From Oscillospiraceae bacterium (GTDB lineage: Bacteria; Bacillota; Clostridia; Oscillospirales; Ruminococcaceae), in NCBI GenBank assembly GCA_902362965.1, contig CABIYQ010000005.1, forward strand, positions 124,001 to 188,000: 64,000 bases of DNA, given 5' to 3'. A model generated the notes under the pieces. That model made no database searches and had not been told where the DNA came from. It saw nothing but the letters and a program-made list of their open reading frames with translations. Both the position numbers and the translations under genes were made by a program. Position 1 is the first letter of the stretch; each line of letters begins with the position of its first letter. Below are positions 17,401 to 25,621 of this stretch, piece by piece.

Positions 17401-17647
17401 GGGCGTTGATGAAACAAAGTTGCAAAATATTATGAGTTTGAAGTTGAACTCTGCCAATATCAATGAGTTCGGACGATATGATAAGCTGAAAAAGACTGTA
17501 GACAAAACGAAAGCAAAAGAGTACTTTGAAAAAATTGAGGGTACAAAGATAATACCGCCTAAAGTCCATGTCAAAGTTGACAATTTACTTCGTGAGTTCA
17601 TTCTCGGCGGTGGATTTGAAATCAACTTGCCGGATAACAACGAATAA
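14495..17647 (+). CDS. hsdR: Type I restriction endonuclease subunit HsdR
   Basis: 1050 residues. The N-terminal nuclease domain shows the PD-(D/E)xK pattern GDLMLLINGMPVIHIELKK near residues 142-160. The translocase motor has Walker A TTGSGKT (about 296), DEAH box VDEAHRS (about 405), FGFTGTPI, and a second RecA lobe with DQMLTGFDSK and AFSRTNR. It pumps DNA and cuts at a distance when sites are unmethylated. AGGGAGG precedes the ATG, 36 nt after hsdS. Full length and intact, so the restriction system looks functional. Confidence 0.95.
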   Translation: MIFNKESDFEAALIKILSEKGWEKEILKNYSEQDLLRNWANILFENNRDIDRLNDYPLTDSEMQQILEQIKTLRTPLKLNGFINGKSVSIVRDNPNDTLHFGKEVSLKIYDRREIAAGQSRYQIVQQPKFPTKSKMLNDRRGDLMLLINGMPVIHIELKKSGVPVSQACNQIEKYAHEGIFSGLFSLVQIFVALEPNEAVYFANPGPDGQFNPNYYFHWADYNNEPINEWDKVASTLLSIPMAHQLIGFYTVADNSDGVLKVMRSYQYFAASAISDKVSKTKWEGNNQLGGYVWHTTGSGKTMTSFKSAQLIASSKDADKVVFLMDRIELGTQSLKEYRSFADENESVQATENTGILITKLKSTDPADTLIVTSIQKMNNIKDESDGLKSSDIEYINEKRIVFIVDEAHRSTFGDMLINIKNTFPKAIFFGFTGTPIQEENQKKKNTTTTVFGNELHRYSIADGIRDKNVLGFDPYKVLTFKDKDVRKVVALEKAKAQTEEEAISDPVKSKIYYKYMDTGQVGMAGYFDKLGNYIKGIEDYIPNVQYQTKEHTKSVVKDILENWTTLSHNSKFHAIFATSSIPEAITYYRMIKEMDPKLKVTALFDPNIDNGGGVEFKETGLSEIIEDYNEKYGQDFTIPTFAKMKKDIAARLAHKKPYERIANEFEKQINLLIVVDQMLTGFDSKWINTLYMDKVLVYENIIQAFSRTNRLFGPDKPFGTIRYYRKPHTMERNVNAAVKLYSGDKPLGLFVQHLAENLKMMNELFIEILELFSNAGVENFEKLPNDITVCKKFAKDFKELNEYLEAAKIQGFKWETSSYTNDETGEIIEMAFDEKAYLILVLRYKELSSDGPVLPGGNEDVPYDLVGYITEIDTGRIDADYMNSRFEKYMKLLNLDGATKEAIEQAETELHKTFATLSQEEQKYANIFLHDIQRGDVVVTKGKTLRDYITEYLSKAKDDQIHKIAVALGVDETKLQNIMSLKLNSANINEFGRYDKLKKTVDKTKAKEYFEKIEGTKIIPPKVHVKVDNLLREFILGGGFEINLPDNNE

Positions 17648-17692
17648 TATTGCATAAATTCATCTCCGTAACATAAATAAATTATAATATAA

Positions 17693-17716
17693 AATGGGCA
17701 GCATTTGCTGCCCATT
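17693..17716. terminator. Hairpin after hsdR
   Basis: An 11-bp perfect stem, AATGGGCAGCA with TGCTGCCCATT, and 2-nt spacer. There is no strong T-run, so termination may be partial. Confidence 0.6.
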
Positions 17717-18003
17717 AAAACAGCGTTTTTGCAGTGTACTGATGCTTTTAGTTCATCTTGGATACCTGGCATATGATTTTTATATTAAGGTTTTTATTAT
17801 ACTAATAAATTAATTGCAGAAAATCATTTTCTTCGCTGTCAATGAAGAGTTGTATCTTTCTCATGCTTGTCGGCGTGATGGCACAGAATCTCAGTCAGTA
17901 AGCAATAAAAATTACAAATGAAATGAACAGCGGCTATTATACTCCCAAAATTAAACTTTTTGTAATTTAGCACAAATATAATGATGTATTTTTGTTTAAA
18001 TCT
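17717..18003. other. Intergenic stretch without a recognised gene
   Basis: Between the hsdR hairpin and the MerR promoter I see no supported gene, repeat or RNA. The only longer open frames here are antisense, very AT-rich and without a ribosome site. Confidence 0.5.
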
Positions 18004-18023
18004 CCAAAATGGCAGCAATGCTC

Positions 18024-18054
18024 TTGACTTAGAGTTCACTCTAGGGCTTATAAT
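18024..18054 (+). promoter_or_regulatory. MerR-type promoter with 19-bp spacer and dyad operator
   Basis: TTGACT (18024-18029) and TATAAT (18049-18054) are 19 bp apart, the over-long spacing that MerR activators correct by twisting DNA. The spacer carries the dyad TAGAGT-TC-ACTCTA (18030-18043). It lies 34 bp before the MerR gene, so that gene is probably autoregulated together with the four genes behind it. Confidence 0.9.
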
Positions 18055-18087
18055 AAAATCAAAGAAGAAGATAAGCGAGGTGACGCT

Positions 18088-18474
18088 ATGACCATTAAAG
18101 AAGTCAGTGAAAAATACGGTATATCGCAAGATACTCTCCGTTATTATGAGCGTGTGGGCATGATTCCTCCGGTAACACGTACGGCAGGCGGAATCAGGGA
18201 CTATAAGGAAAAAGATTTAGCTTGGGTAGAGCTTGCAAAATGTATGCGCAGCGCAGGACTTCCGGTGGAGGCGATGATTGAATATGTCAGACTTACACAG
18301 GAAGGCGATGCCACAATTCCGGCAAGACTGCAGCTTCTGAAAGAGCAAAGAGAGGCTTTACTGGAACAAAGAGCCAAAATTGACTCTACACTGGAACGTC
18401 TGAATTATAAGATCGGACGATATGAAATTGCAGTTGATACCGGAATTTTAACTTGGGAAAAGGAGCAGAATTAA
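18088..18474 (+). CDS. MerR-family transcriptional regulator (AdhR-like)
   Basis: 128 residues. N-terminal winged helix with the family signature TIKEVSEKYGISQDTLRYYERVG, then a dimerisation coiled coil (LLKEQREALLEQRAKIDSTLERLNYKIGRYE). No cysteine-rich metal site is seen. This points to the subgroup that responds to aldehydes or electrophiles, as AdhR of Bacillus does; the sensed compound is inferred from the alcohol dehydrogenase two genes downstream. GAGGTGA precedes the ATG. Confidence 0.9.
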   Translation: MTIKEVSEKYGISQDTLRYYERVGMIPPVTRTAGGIRDYKEKDLAWVELAKCMRSAGLPVEAMIEYVRLTQEGDATIPARLQLLKEQREALLEQRAKIDSTLERLNYKIGRYEIAVDTGILTWEKEQN

Positions 18475-18476
18475 CA

Positions 18477-19016
18477 ATGGCTAAAAATGTACTTATTTTA
18501 TCATCCAGTCTGCGAAAGGGCGGGAATTCAGATTTGTTGTGTGACGAATTTGTAAAAGGCGTTAGGGAAAGCGGTCATAATGCTGAAAAAATATTTTTAA
18601 AGGATAAAAGTATTAATTATTGTACCGGATGCGGCTATTGCTTTGAAAGAATCGGTAACTGCTCGCAAAAGGACGATATGGCTGATATCAGAGACAAAAT
18701 GCTGTCGGCAGACGTGATTGTTTTCGCAACGCCTGTTTATTTTTATACAATGGCAGGACAAATGAAAACGCTGATTGACCGTTGCTGTTTCTTTTATACA
18801 GAGCTGACAGATAAGGACTTTTACTATATTATGACTGCGGCTGATAATAATCGTTCTGCTATGGAAAGAGTTTTGACGGAATTCGGCGGTTTTGTTGCAT
18901 GTTTGGATAACGTAAGAGAAAAAGGCTGTATTTACGGAACAGGCGCATGGAAAAAAGGCGATATTTTAAAAACCGGAGCAATGCGAGACGCCTATGAAAT
19001 GGGAAAACATATTTAG
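18477..19016 (+). CDS. Iron-sulfur flavoprotein-like NAD(P)H:FMN reductase
   Basis: 179 residues with a flavodoxin-like fold. The N-terminal FMN phosphate loop is LSSSLRKGGNSDLL, and VFATPVYFYTMAGQMKTLIDR is typical of the family. Residues CTGCGYCFERIGNC give CX2CX2CX6C, matching the compact cysteine motif of archaeal and clostridial iron-sulfur flavoproteins (Isf), so a [4Fe-4S] cluster is likely. Substrate unknown. I start it at ATG 18477, 11 nt after AAAGGAG and 2 nt after the MerR stop; an upstream in-frame start inside merR is less likely. Confidence 0.8.
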   Translation: MAKNVLILSSSLRKGGNSDLLCDEFVKGVRESGHNAEKIFLKDKSINYCTGCGYCFERIGNCSQKDDMADIRDKMLSADVIVFATPVYFYTMAGQMKTLIDRCCFFYTELTDKDFYYIMTAADNNRSAMERVLTEFGGFVACLDNVREKGCIYGTGAWKKGDILKTGAMRDAYEMGKHI

Positions 19017-19065
19017 GGCGTTAAATTTTAAAATTACATAACCATTGAAACAGGAGGAATTTTTT

Positions 19066-20235
19066 ATGTTAGGAAACTTTACTTATTGTAATCCGACCAG
19101 AATTCATTTCGGTGCAGATGCTTTAAATCATTTGAGTGAAGAGCTTGCGAAATACGGTGAAACAATACTGTTGGCTTATGGCGGCGGTTCTATTAAAAAG
19201 TCTGGTTTGTATGATGAAGTTGTTAGAATCCTCAAAGACAGCGGTAAGCGTATCGTAGAGCTTTCCGGCGTTATGCCAAACCCAACTGTAGAGAAGCTGT
19301 ACGAGGGCTGTAAGCTTGCAAGAGAAAATCATGTGGATTTGATTCTTGCAGTGGGCGGAGGTTCTGTTTGTGATTATGCAAAGGCACTTTCCGTATCGGC
19401 TTATTGTGATGAGGATCCATGGGATAAGTATTACCTGAGTATGGAAGATGCGGATAACGAAATTATTCCGGTGGGTTGTATTCTGACAATGGTGGGCACC
19501 GGCTCGGAGATGAATGGCGGCGCAGTAATTACAAATCATAAACAGAAACTAAAAATCGGTCATGTTTTCGGAGAAAATGTATTTCCAAAGTTTTCTATTC
19601 TGAATCCGGAATACACCTTTACATTGCCGAAATATCAGATGGTTGCAGGATTTTATGATATTATGAATCATATAACAGAGCAATATTTTTCTGATACTGA
19701 TGATTGTACTTCCGATTACGTTATGGAGGGACTGATGAAGTCGCTGATTTACAGTTCACGTATCGCTGTTGAAAATCCGAGGGATTATGAAGCGAGAAGT
19801 AATATTATGTGGATTGCTACATGGGCTCTGAATACTATGGTTGCCAAGGGTAAAACTACTGACTGGATGGTACATATGATCGGCCAGTCTGTAGGTGCAT
19901 ACACAGACGCAACTCACGGTATGACTCTTTCCGCTGTTTCTTTGGCATATTATCGTTATATTATGCCATATGGTGTGCCTAAATTTAAACGTTTTGCGAT
20001 AAATGTATGGAATGTCGATCCAGACGGTAAATCAGATGAAGAAATTGCAAACGAAGGCTTATGCGCTATGGAATCATGGATGAAAGAAATTGGCCTTGTG
20101 ATGAATATCAGTGAACTTGGCGTAACCGAGGATATGTTGGAGGGAATTGCTAACGGAACTTTTATTATGGAGGGCGGTTACAAAACTCTGAATCATATTG
20201 AAATTTTACAGGTTTTGAAAGAAAGTATGATTTAA
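19066..20235 (+). CDS. Iron-containing alcohol dehydrogenase (BdhA/YqhD type)
   Basis: 389 residues. NAD(P)-binding half with GGGSIKKSG and GGGSVCDYAKAL, and the metal half with HGMTLS plus upstream histidines (VHMIGQSVGAYTDATHG). This group reduces aldehydes such as butanal to alcohols in the cytoplasm, usually with NADPH. AGGAGG sits 8 nt before the ATG at 19066. Placement behind an AdhR-like MerR promoter suggests aldehyde detoxification. Confidence 0.93.
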   Translation: MLGNFTYCNPTRIHFGADALNHLSEELAKYGETILLAYGGGSIKKSGLYDEVVRILKDSGKRIVELSGVMPNPTVEKLYEGCKLARENHVDLILAVGGGSVCDYAKALSVSAYCDEDPWDKYYLSMEDADNEIIPVGCILTMVGTGSEMNGGAVITNHKQKLKIGHVFGENVFPKFSILNPEYTFTLPKYQMVAGFYDIMNHITEQYFSDTDDCTSDYVMEGLMKSLIYSSRIAVENPRDYEARSNIMWIATWALNTMVAKGKTTDWMVHMIGQSVGAYTDATHGMTLSAVSLAYYRYIMPYGVPKFKRFAINVWNVDPDGKSDEEIANEGLCAMESWMKEIGLVMNISELGVTEDMLEGIANGTFIMEGGYKTLNHIEILQVLKESMI

Positions 20236-20259
20236 ATTTGTGTTAAATGGGATAAGTAT

Positions 20260-20877
20260 ATGAAAGTATTGATGATCAATGGAAGTCCGCATGCTAAGGG
20301 GAATACATATACCGCTTTGCATGAAATGGAAAAAATATTTGCTGAAAACTGTATTGATACTGAAATTGTGCATATTGGTAATCAAGCGGTGAAAGGCTGT
20401 ATTGCCTGTTATTCATGTGCAAAAAACGGAAAATGCGTATTTAACGATATAGTTAATGAAATGGCGCCGAAATTTGAAGCCTGTGACGGATTGGTGATTG
20501 GAAGTCCTGTTTATTATGCATCCGCCAATGCGACGCTCATTGCTTTTCTTGACCGTTTGTTTTACAGTACTCATTTTGATAAGACTATGAAAGTTGGTGC
20601 AAGCGTTGTGGCTGCAAGGCGAGGGGGATTATCCTCTACATTTGATGAGTTGAATAAGTACTTTACAATAACAGGTATGCCTGTTGCGTCCAGTCAGTAT
20701 TGGAACAGTATTCACGGCAGGAAACCCGGCGAAGCGCAGCAGGATGCAGAAGGTCTTCAGACCATGCGGACTTTGGCAAGGAATATGACTTTTCTGATAA
20801 AAAGTATTGCTCTTGGAAAGAAAGCATACGGATTGCCGGAGAAAGAGCCTTTTGAGCGGACAAATTTTATCAGATAA
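20260..20877 (+). CDS. Second iron-sulfur flavoprotein-like NAD(P)H-dependent oxidoreductase
   Basis: 205 residues. Flavodoxin-like: INGSPHAKGNTYTAL is the FMN phosphate loop and GSPVYYASANATLIAFLDRLFYS the conserved second segment. GCIACYSCAKNGKC supplies CX2CX2CX5C, again the Isf-type cluster motif. Paralogous in design to the reductase two genes upstream but clearly divergent in sequence. Probably uses flavin and an Fe-S cluster to reduce quinones or other electrophiles; the substrate is not known. Confidence 0.8.
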   Translation: MKVLMINGSPHAKGNTYTALHEMEKIFAENCIDTEIVHIGNQAVKGCIACYSCAKNGKCVFNDIVNEMAPKFEACDGLVIGSPVYYASANATLIAFLDRLFYSTHFDKTMKVGASVVAARRGGLSSTFDELNKYFTITGMPVASSQYWNSIHGRKPGEAQQDAEGLQTMRTLARNMTFLIKSIALGKKAYGLPEKEPFERTNFIR

Positions 20878-20901
20878 ATATTATGAACGGAGGAAATTCA
20901 G

Positions 20902-21648
20902 ATGGTAAAACAAACAGCAGGCAGAGACAGTCTGGGAGACTTTGCACCAAAATTTGCAGAACTAAATGATGACGTTCTTTTTGGTGAAGTATGGTCCAGA
21001 GAAGATAAGCTGTCTTTGAAAACAAGATCAATTGTGACGGTGACTGCGCTCATCAGCAAGGGTATTGTAGACAATTCTCTGAAATATCATCTTTCTACAG
21101 CACGGCACAACGGTGTAAATAAAACGGAAATGGCGGAAATCCTGACGCACATTGCTTTTTATGCAGGCTGGCCCAACGCATGGGCAGCATTCAATATGGC
21201 AAAGGAAGTCTATGCCGATGACTGCGGTCGAGAGGAACACGGCGGGTTTTTCGGTCAGGGTGAGCCGAATACGGCGTTTGCTCAGTATTTCATTGGCAAT
21301 TCATATTTGAAGCCTCTGACAAACCCGAAGGAAACTGTATTTATCGCAAACGTTACCTTTGAGCCGAAATGCCGCAATAACTGGCATATTCATCATGCGT
21401 CAAATGGCGGCGGACAGCTGCTCATATGCGTAGAGGGCGAGGGCTGGTATCAGGAGGAAGGCAAATCAGCACAGAGCTTGAAGCCCGGCGATGTAGTGAC
21501 GATTCCGGCAGAGGTTAAGCACTGGCATGGTGCAAAATCAAATTGCTGGTTTAGTCATCTTGCTGTTGAATGTCCAGGTGATAATACCTTTAACGAATGG
21601 TTGGAACCTGTTACAGATGAGATTTATTATGCTTTAGAGGAGAAGTAG
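20902..21648 (+). CDS. Carboxymuconolactone decarboxylase-like / cupin fusion
   Basis: 248 residues. Residues 1-110 are a CMD/AhpD-type helical domain (SIVTVTALISKG, KYHLSTARHNGV, THIAFYAGWPNAWAAF). Residues 130-240 are a cupin with metal-ligand motif NWHIHHASNGGGQLLICVEGEGWYQEEG and the second motif VKHWHGA. CMD domains often act as peroxidase-like or decarboxylase modules and the cupin as a metal site; the reaction of the fusion is unknown. GGAGG precedes the ATG. Last gene of the MerR operon. Confidence 0.85.
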   Translation: MVKQTAGRDSLGDFAPKFAELNDDVLFGEVWSREDKLSLKTRSIVTVTALISKGIVDNSLKYHLSTARHNGVNKTEMAEILTHIAFYAGWPNAWAAFNMAKEVYADDCGREEHGGFFGQGEPNTAFAQYFIGNSYLKPLTNPKETVFIANVTFEPKCRNNWHIHHASNGGGQLLICVEGEGWYQEEGKSAQSLKPGDVVTIPAEVKHWHGAKSNCWFSHLAVECPGDNTFNEWLEPVTDEIYYALEEK

Positions 21649-21829
21649 GAGGGAAAAATTTTTAACGGTTATAGTGTAAAATTTATGCGAAACGAACGTA
21701 ATATGCTCATGATAAACTGTATTGGAGGATGAGTTTTTCTCACAGGAAATATGGAACATAGGATAGAGATAAAGCATTGGGTTGGATTTTCTATAGATTT
21801 TTACCTGTAGATGTAATCTTATTATAGTA
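21649..21829. other. Intergenic stretch without a recognised gene
   Basis: No supported gene or structure between the cupin gene and the operon terminator; a few RBS-like GGAGG strings are not followed by usable frames. Confidence 0.5.
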
Positions 21830-21863
21830 AAAACAAAGGGAGGAATCTTTCCTCCCTTGTTTT
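21830..21863 (+). terminator. Terminator of the MerR operon
   Basis: Arms 21830-21845 and 21849-21863 pair (one bulged base) around GGGAGGAA/TTCCTCCC with a 3-nt loop, and the right arm ends in TTGTTTTA. The stem is strong. Confidence 0.88.
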
Positions 21864-21976
21864 ATAAAATTATAAAAAGAATAAAAATCATCTGTCTGCA
21901 TAGGTATCATCAATACTGTTCGGGTACATAATATTTGAAAGTATAGTTGATACAATTAGAAAAGATCAAAATGTAC

Positions 21977-22005
21977 TTGACATCAGGAAGATTTTGGAGT
22001 ATAAT
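21977..22005 (+). promoter_or_regulatory. Consensus sigma-A promoter of the biosynthetic cluster
   Basis: A perfect TTGACA (21977-21982), 17-bp spacer and TATAAT (22000-22005), 195 bp ahead of the ABC transporter gene. Such an ideal promoter usually needs a repressor, and a palindrome lies right over the expected start site. Confidence 0.9.
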
Positions 22006-22009
22006 GAAC

Positions 22010-22026
22010 TCATAGGTTACCTATGA
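22010..22026 (+). promoter_or_regulatory. Palindromic operator over the transcription start
   Basis: TCATAGGT-T-ACCTATGA: two perfect 8-bp arms around one central base, covering about +1 to +15 of the promoter. The AGGT...ACCT core resembles DtxR/IdeR-type metal-repressor boxes more than Fur boxes. Repression by a metal-loaded regulator is an inference, and no such regulator is encoded in this window. Confidence 0.75.
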
Positions 22027-22135
22027 CTAACTAAAAAGTTAAAAGAACTGTTGGATATTTTTATATTGAAAATTATTTTCCTACTTGCTTTAGTTCTATA
22101 TTATACGTAATAGGTTTCTCATTTGTGTAAGCTTA

Positions 22136-22157
22136 AGTTAGTCATAAGCAACTAATG
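22136..22157 (+). promoter_or_regulatory. Second, inverted copy of the operator-like sequence
   Basis: AGTTAGTCATAAGCAAC (22136-22152) is the reverse complement, with two mismatches, of 22016-22032 that overlaps the first operator. The two sites are about 100 bp apart in opposite orientation, which would permit looping or a second repressor dimer in the leader. Confidence 0.55.
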
Positions 22158-22199
22158 TGTTTATTATTTAAATATTAATAATCGGAAAGGAATTATTTT

Positions 22200-22901
22200 A
22201 TGTATCTTGAAGTAAATAACTTAAAAAAAAGTTATGGAAGCGATGCAGGTGCTGTTCAGGTTTTAAAAGGCGTGACAACATCTGTCGGGAAAGGTCAGAT
22301 GTGTGTCATTCAGGGGACAAGCGGCTCGGGTAAATCGACGCTTCTTAACTGTATAGGCGGACTTGACGTTATGGATTCAGGTTCTGTTAAGGTTGACAAT
22401 AAAGAAATATTCGGACTGAAATCTTCTGATCTGTCAGACTACAGAAGAGATAATCTCGGATTTATTTTTCAGTTTTACAATCTTATTCCGAATCTTACTG
22501 TAAGAGAAAATATTCAGGTATGTCAGTACCTTGCGAATGATCCTCTCGATATGGATGATCTTCTTGAAATTCTTGGTTTAGAAGAACATAAGAATAAATT
22601 TCCGTCTCAGCTTTCGGGCGGCCAACAGCAGAGATGTGCCATTGCAAGAGCACTGATAAAGAATCCGAAGCTTCTTTTATGTGATGAACCTACAGGTGCA
22701 CTTGATTCGAAAACATCAAAGGATATACTTGTTCTCCTTGAAAAAGTAAATAAAAAATACGGCACAACAATGCTGATTGTGACGCATAACAACTCAATAA
22801 AAAATATGGTGCATAAAGTAATTGTTATTAAAGACGGTATGATCGTTAAGGACTACAACAATACAACTATTATTCCTGCCGCTGATTTGGAGGAACTGTA
22901 A
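22200..22901 (+). CDS. ABC transporter ATP-binding protein (MacB/LolD type)
   Basis: 233 residues. Walker A GTSGSGKST, Q-loop in FIFQFYNLIPNLT, signature LSGGQQQRCAIARAL and Walker B LLLCDEPTGALD. It belongs to the family that works with FtsX-like permeases to move substrates out of the cell or off the membrane. It is the first gene behind the regulated promoter, and its stop overlaps the start of the permease (TAATG). Export of the cluster product, or self-protection, is the likely job. Confidence 0.93.
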   Translation: MYLEVNNLKKSYGSDAGAVQVLKGVTTSVGKGQMCVIQGTSGSGKSTLLNCIGGLDVMDSGSVKVDNKEIFGLKSSDLSDYRRDNLGFIFQFYNLIPNLTVRENIQVCQYLANDPLDMDDLLEILGLEEHKNKFPSQLSGGQQQRCAIARALIKNPKLLLCDEPTGALDSKTSKDILVLLEKVNKKYGTTMLIVTHNNSIKNMVHKVIVIKDGMIVKDYNNTTIIPAADLEEL

Positions 22902-25618
22902 TGGTTAATAAGGTTTTGAAAAAAAGAATACCCAGAGATTTGAAGGCGAATTTTTTAAGATATATTGCTTTGATACTTCTTATAGTAATGGGTATTTTTA
23001 TAGTGGTAAGTATGGCGGGTGCTGCTGATGTAATAACAGAAGGTACAAATAAAAGAGCTGTTTCGTGCAATACAGAAGACGGAGAATTTAATGTTTTTAT
23101 TCCTCTTTCAGACAGTCAGATATCTGATTTAAAAGAAGACGGAGTAAATCTCGAAAAGATGTTTTCCATAGATTCACAGCTTTCTGACGGAAGTGTTCTA
23201 AGAATAATGGAAAACAGAAATAATATAAATAAAATCAGCATTGATAAGGGTAAAATTGCTTCATTGGACAATGAAACACTGATTGAAAAAAGATATGCAA
23301 AAGAACACGGTCTTGATGTTGGTGATAAAATAGAAATATCAGGCAAAGAATATACGATCTGCGGTATAGGTTCAGTTCCTGATTATGAAATGCCCCTTAG
23401 GAAATCTTCTGATTCTTCAATTGACAGCAAGAATTTCGGTCTTGTATTCTTTACTCAAAATGAATATGAAAACATTAAAAGTTCATCAGATCAGATGGCA
23501 GAAGATTATACATATGCTTACACCCTTGAAAAAAATGCGTCAGATGACGACTTAAGAGATAAAATAAAGAATCTTGAATTTGATTATAATGACGTTGAGG
23601 ATCTTTATTTTCAGGACTATATAAAAGAATTTACTGAAGGTAAAGATAAGATGACAAACGCCGTTAATGATATATATGATGGTGTGAATGAACTGGCTGA
23701 CGGTCTTAAGGAGGCTTCAGACAATAATGATAATCTTGCTGATGGCGCTGATTCTCTATTTGACGGATATTTACAGCAGGTATCTGCATCATTGAGCGAT
23801 TATGGTATTACAGAGCCGCTTACAAAAGACAATTACAAATCAAAGCTTGATGAAATAATATCGTATACAAATTCACAGGATATTATATTATTAAAAAATT
23901 CTCTTGAGCAGATTGATAAGCTTTGCACAGGAATCAAGGAATATACAGACGGTATCGGATCAGCGTTTGAAGGCTGTGAAGAATTAAGAAAAGGCGTTTA
24001 TGACCTTAAAGAGGAGACGGAAAGTTTCCTTGATGAAAATTTCAAGGTAGATATTGATAATCTTAAGTCATTTACTAAAGCTGAGGATAATCAGAAAATA
24101 GCGGCAGCATCAAATGATGTTCAAACAAACAAATCAATGGCGCTTACTGCCGGAATAGTTGTAATTGCACTGTTTACATATGTTATTTCAGTTTTTGTAT
24201 CACATCAGATACAAAGAGAATCAAGTGTTATAGGCTCACTTTATGCTTTGGGTGTGAAGAAAAAGAGCTTGCTTATTTATTACATTACATTGCCTACTAT
24301 AATAACTTTTGTAGCAGGCGCAATAGGTACGGTAATAGGCTTCAGCAGTTTTGGGATCGGAATGCAGACACAGGACAGCTACAATTATTTTTCTCTTCCT
24401 GAATTTGATATAATTCACCCTGTTTATCTGCTCGTTTACGGACTTATTGTTCCACCTGTTATATGCATAATAGTAAATGTTATAGTGATAAACAGGCAGC
24501 TTTCAAGAACAGCACTTTCACTTATGAGAAACGAGCAGAAAAATCATAAATACAGTAAAGCGGATATAAAGAGCAAAAGCTTTATAAAAATATTCAGAAT
24601 ACGTCAGCTTCTCAGAGAATCAAAATGCGTTGTGATTATTATAGTAGGTATCTTCATTTCAATGCTTATTATGACTCTTGGTATTGATATATGGGCATTG
24701 TGTTCAAATATAAAGGACGATACTATAAAAGACGCTAAGTATAATTATATGTATATGTATAAATATCCTGAAAAGAATGTGCCTGATGGAGGGGAAGCAG
24801 TTTACACTGAAACGCTTTCCAAAACACATCTCAATAACACTCTTGATGTTACTCTTATGGGTATAGCGGAAGATGACAAGTATTTCAGCGCTGATCCTTC
24901 TGCGGATGAAAACAGTGTTGTTGTAAGCAACGGTGTTGCAGAAAGATACGGCGTTTCTGAAGGCGACATAATTACATTGACAAATAAAGTGAATAATGAT
25001 ATTTATGCATTCAGGGTAGAAGACGTGTGCCAGTATGCCATATCGTTTACAGTGTTTATGAATATTGACAATATGAGAGAATTGTTTGGAAAAACAGATG
25101 ATTATTATAACGTTGTTCTATCTGAAAACAAACTTGACATTGATGACGGCAGACTTTATTCAGTAACTTCAAAGGATGACATTGAAAAAGCGTCTGATGT
25201 ATTTATCAAGCTTATGAATCCTACAATATATATGCTAATTATCGTATCGATAATTATATTCTGCGTTGTATTGTACCTTATGATGGGCGTTATGATAGAT
25301 CGTTCAGCCTTTGGAATTTCTCTTATGAAAGTATTCGGTTACAGGTCAAAAGAGATAAAAAAACTATATATTAACGGAAATACCGTTATAGTGCTGATAG
25401 GCGCTTATCTGTCGATAATATTGTCTAAAGTGCTTGTTGACGCATATTTTCCGAATACAATAGCAAATGTAGCATGTGAAATGAATCTTAGCTTACCAAT
25501 ATATGTTTATATTATGGAATTTGCACTTGTGACAATTGCTTATTTTGCAGTGAATACTTTGCTTATTCTGAAAATAAACAAAGTAACTCTTGCAGATGTA
25601 CTTAAAAACAGAGAATAA
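22901..25618 (+). CDS. FtsX/MacB-type ABC transporter permease
   Basis: 905 residues. One N-terminal membrane segment (about 20-40) is followed by an extracytoplasmic region of more than 350 residues containing helical, coiled-coil-prone stretches (MTNAVNDIYDGVNELADGL). Three FtsX helices follow near 415-535, then a second external domain and three terminal helices. The motif SSVIGSLYALGVKKKSLL is the coupling region typical of FtsX domains, repeated near the C-terminus as ISLMKVFGYRSKEIKKL. It pairs with the ATPase just upstream. Probably efflux of the cluster product; uptake is unlikely for this fold. Confidence 0.88.
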   Translation: MVNKVLKKRIPRDLKANFLRYIALILLIVMGIFIVVSMAGAADVITEGTNKRAVSCNTEDGEFNVFIPLSDSQISDLKEDGVNLEKMFSIDSQLSDGSVLRIMENRNNINKISIDKGKIASLDNETLIEKRYAKEHGLDVGDKIEISGKEYTICGIGSVPDYEMPLRKSSDSSIDSKNFGLVFFTQNEYENIKSSSDQMAEDYTYAYTLEKNASDDDLRDKIKNLEFDYNDVEDLYFQDYIKEFTEGKDKMTNAVNDIYDGVNELADGLKEASDNNDNLADGADSLFDGYLQQVSASLSDYGITEPLTKDNYKSKLDEIISYTNSQDIILLKNSLEQIDKLCTGIKEYTDGIGSAFEGCEELRKGVYDLKEETESFLDENFKVDIDNLKSFTKAEDNQKIAAASNDVQTNKSMALTAGIVVIALFTYVISVFVSHQIQRESSVIGSLYALGVKKKSLLIYYITLPTIITFVAGAIGTVIGFSSFGIGMQTQDSYNYFSLPEFDIIHPVYLLVYGLIVPPVICIIVNVIVINRQLSRTALSLMRNEQKNHKYSKADIKSKSFIKIFRIRQLLRESKCVVIIIVGIFISMLIMTLGIDIWALCSNIKDDTIKDAKYNYMYMYKYPEKNVPDGGEAVYTETLSKTHLNNTLDVTLMGIAEDDKYFSADPSADENSVVVSNGVAERYGVSEGDIITLTNKVNNDIYAFRVEDVCQYAISFTVFMNIDNMRELFGKTDDYYNVVLSENKLDIDDGRLYSVTSKDDIEKASDVFIKLMNPTIYMLIIVSIIIFCVVLYLMMGVMIDRSAFGISLMKVFGYRSKEIKKLYINGNTVIVLIGAYLSIILSKVLVDAYFPNTIANVACEMNLSLPIYVYIMEFALVTIAYFAVNTLLILKINKVTLADVLKNRE

Positions 25619-25621
25619 TAC

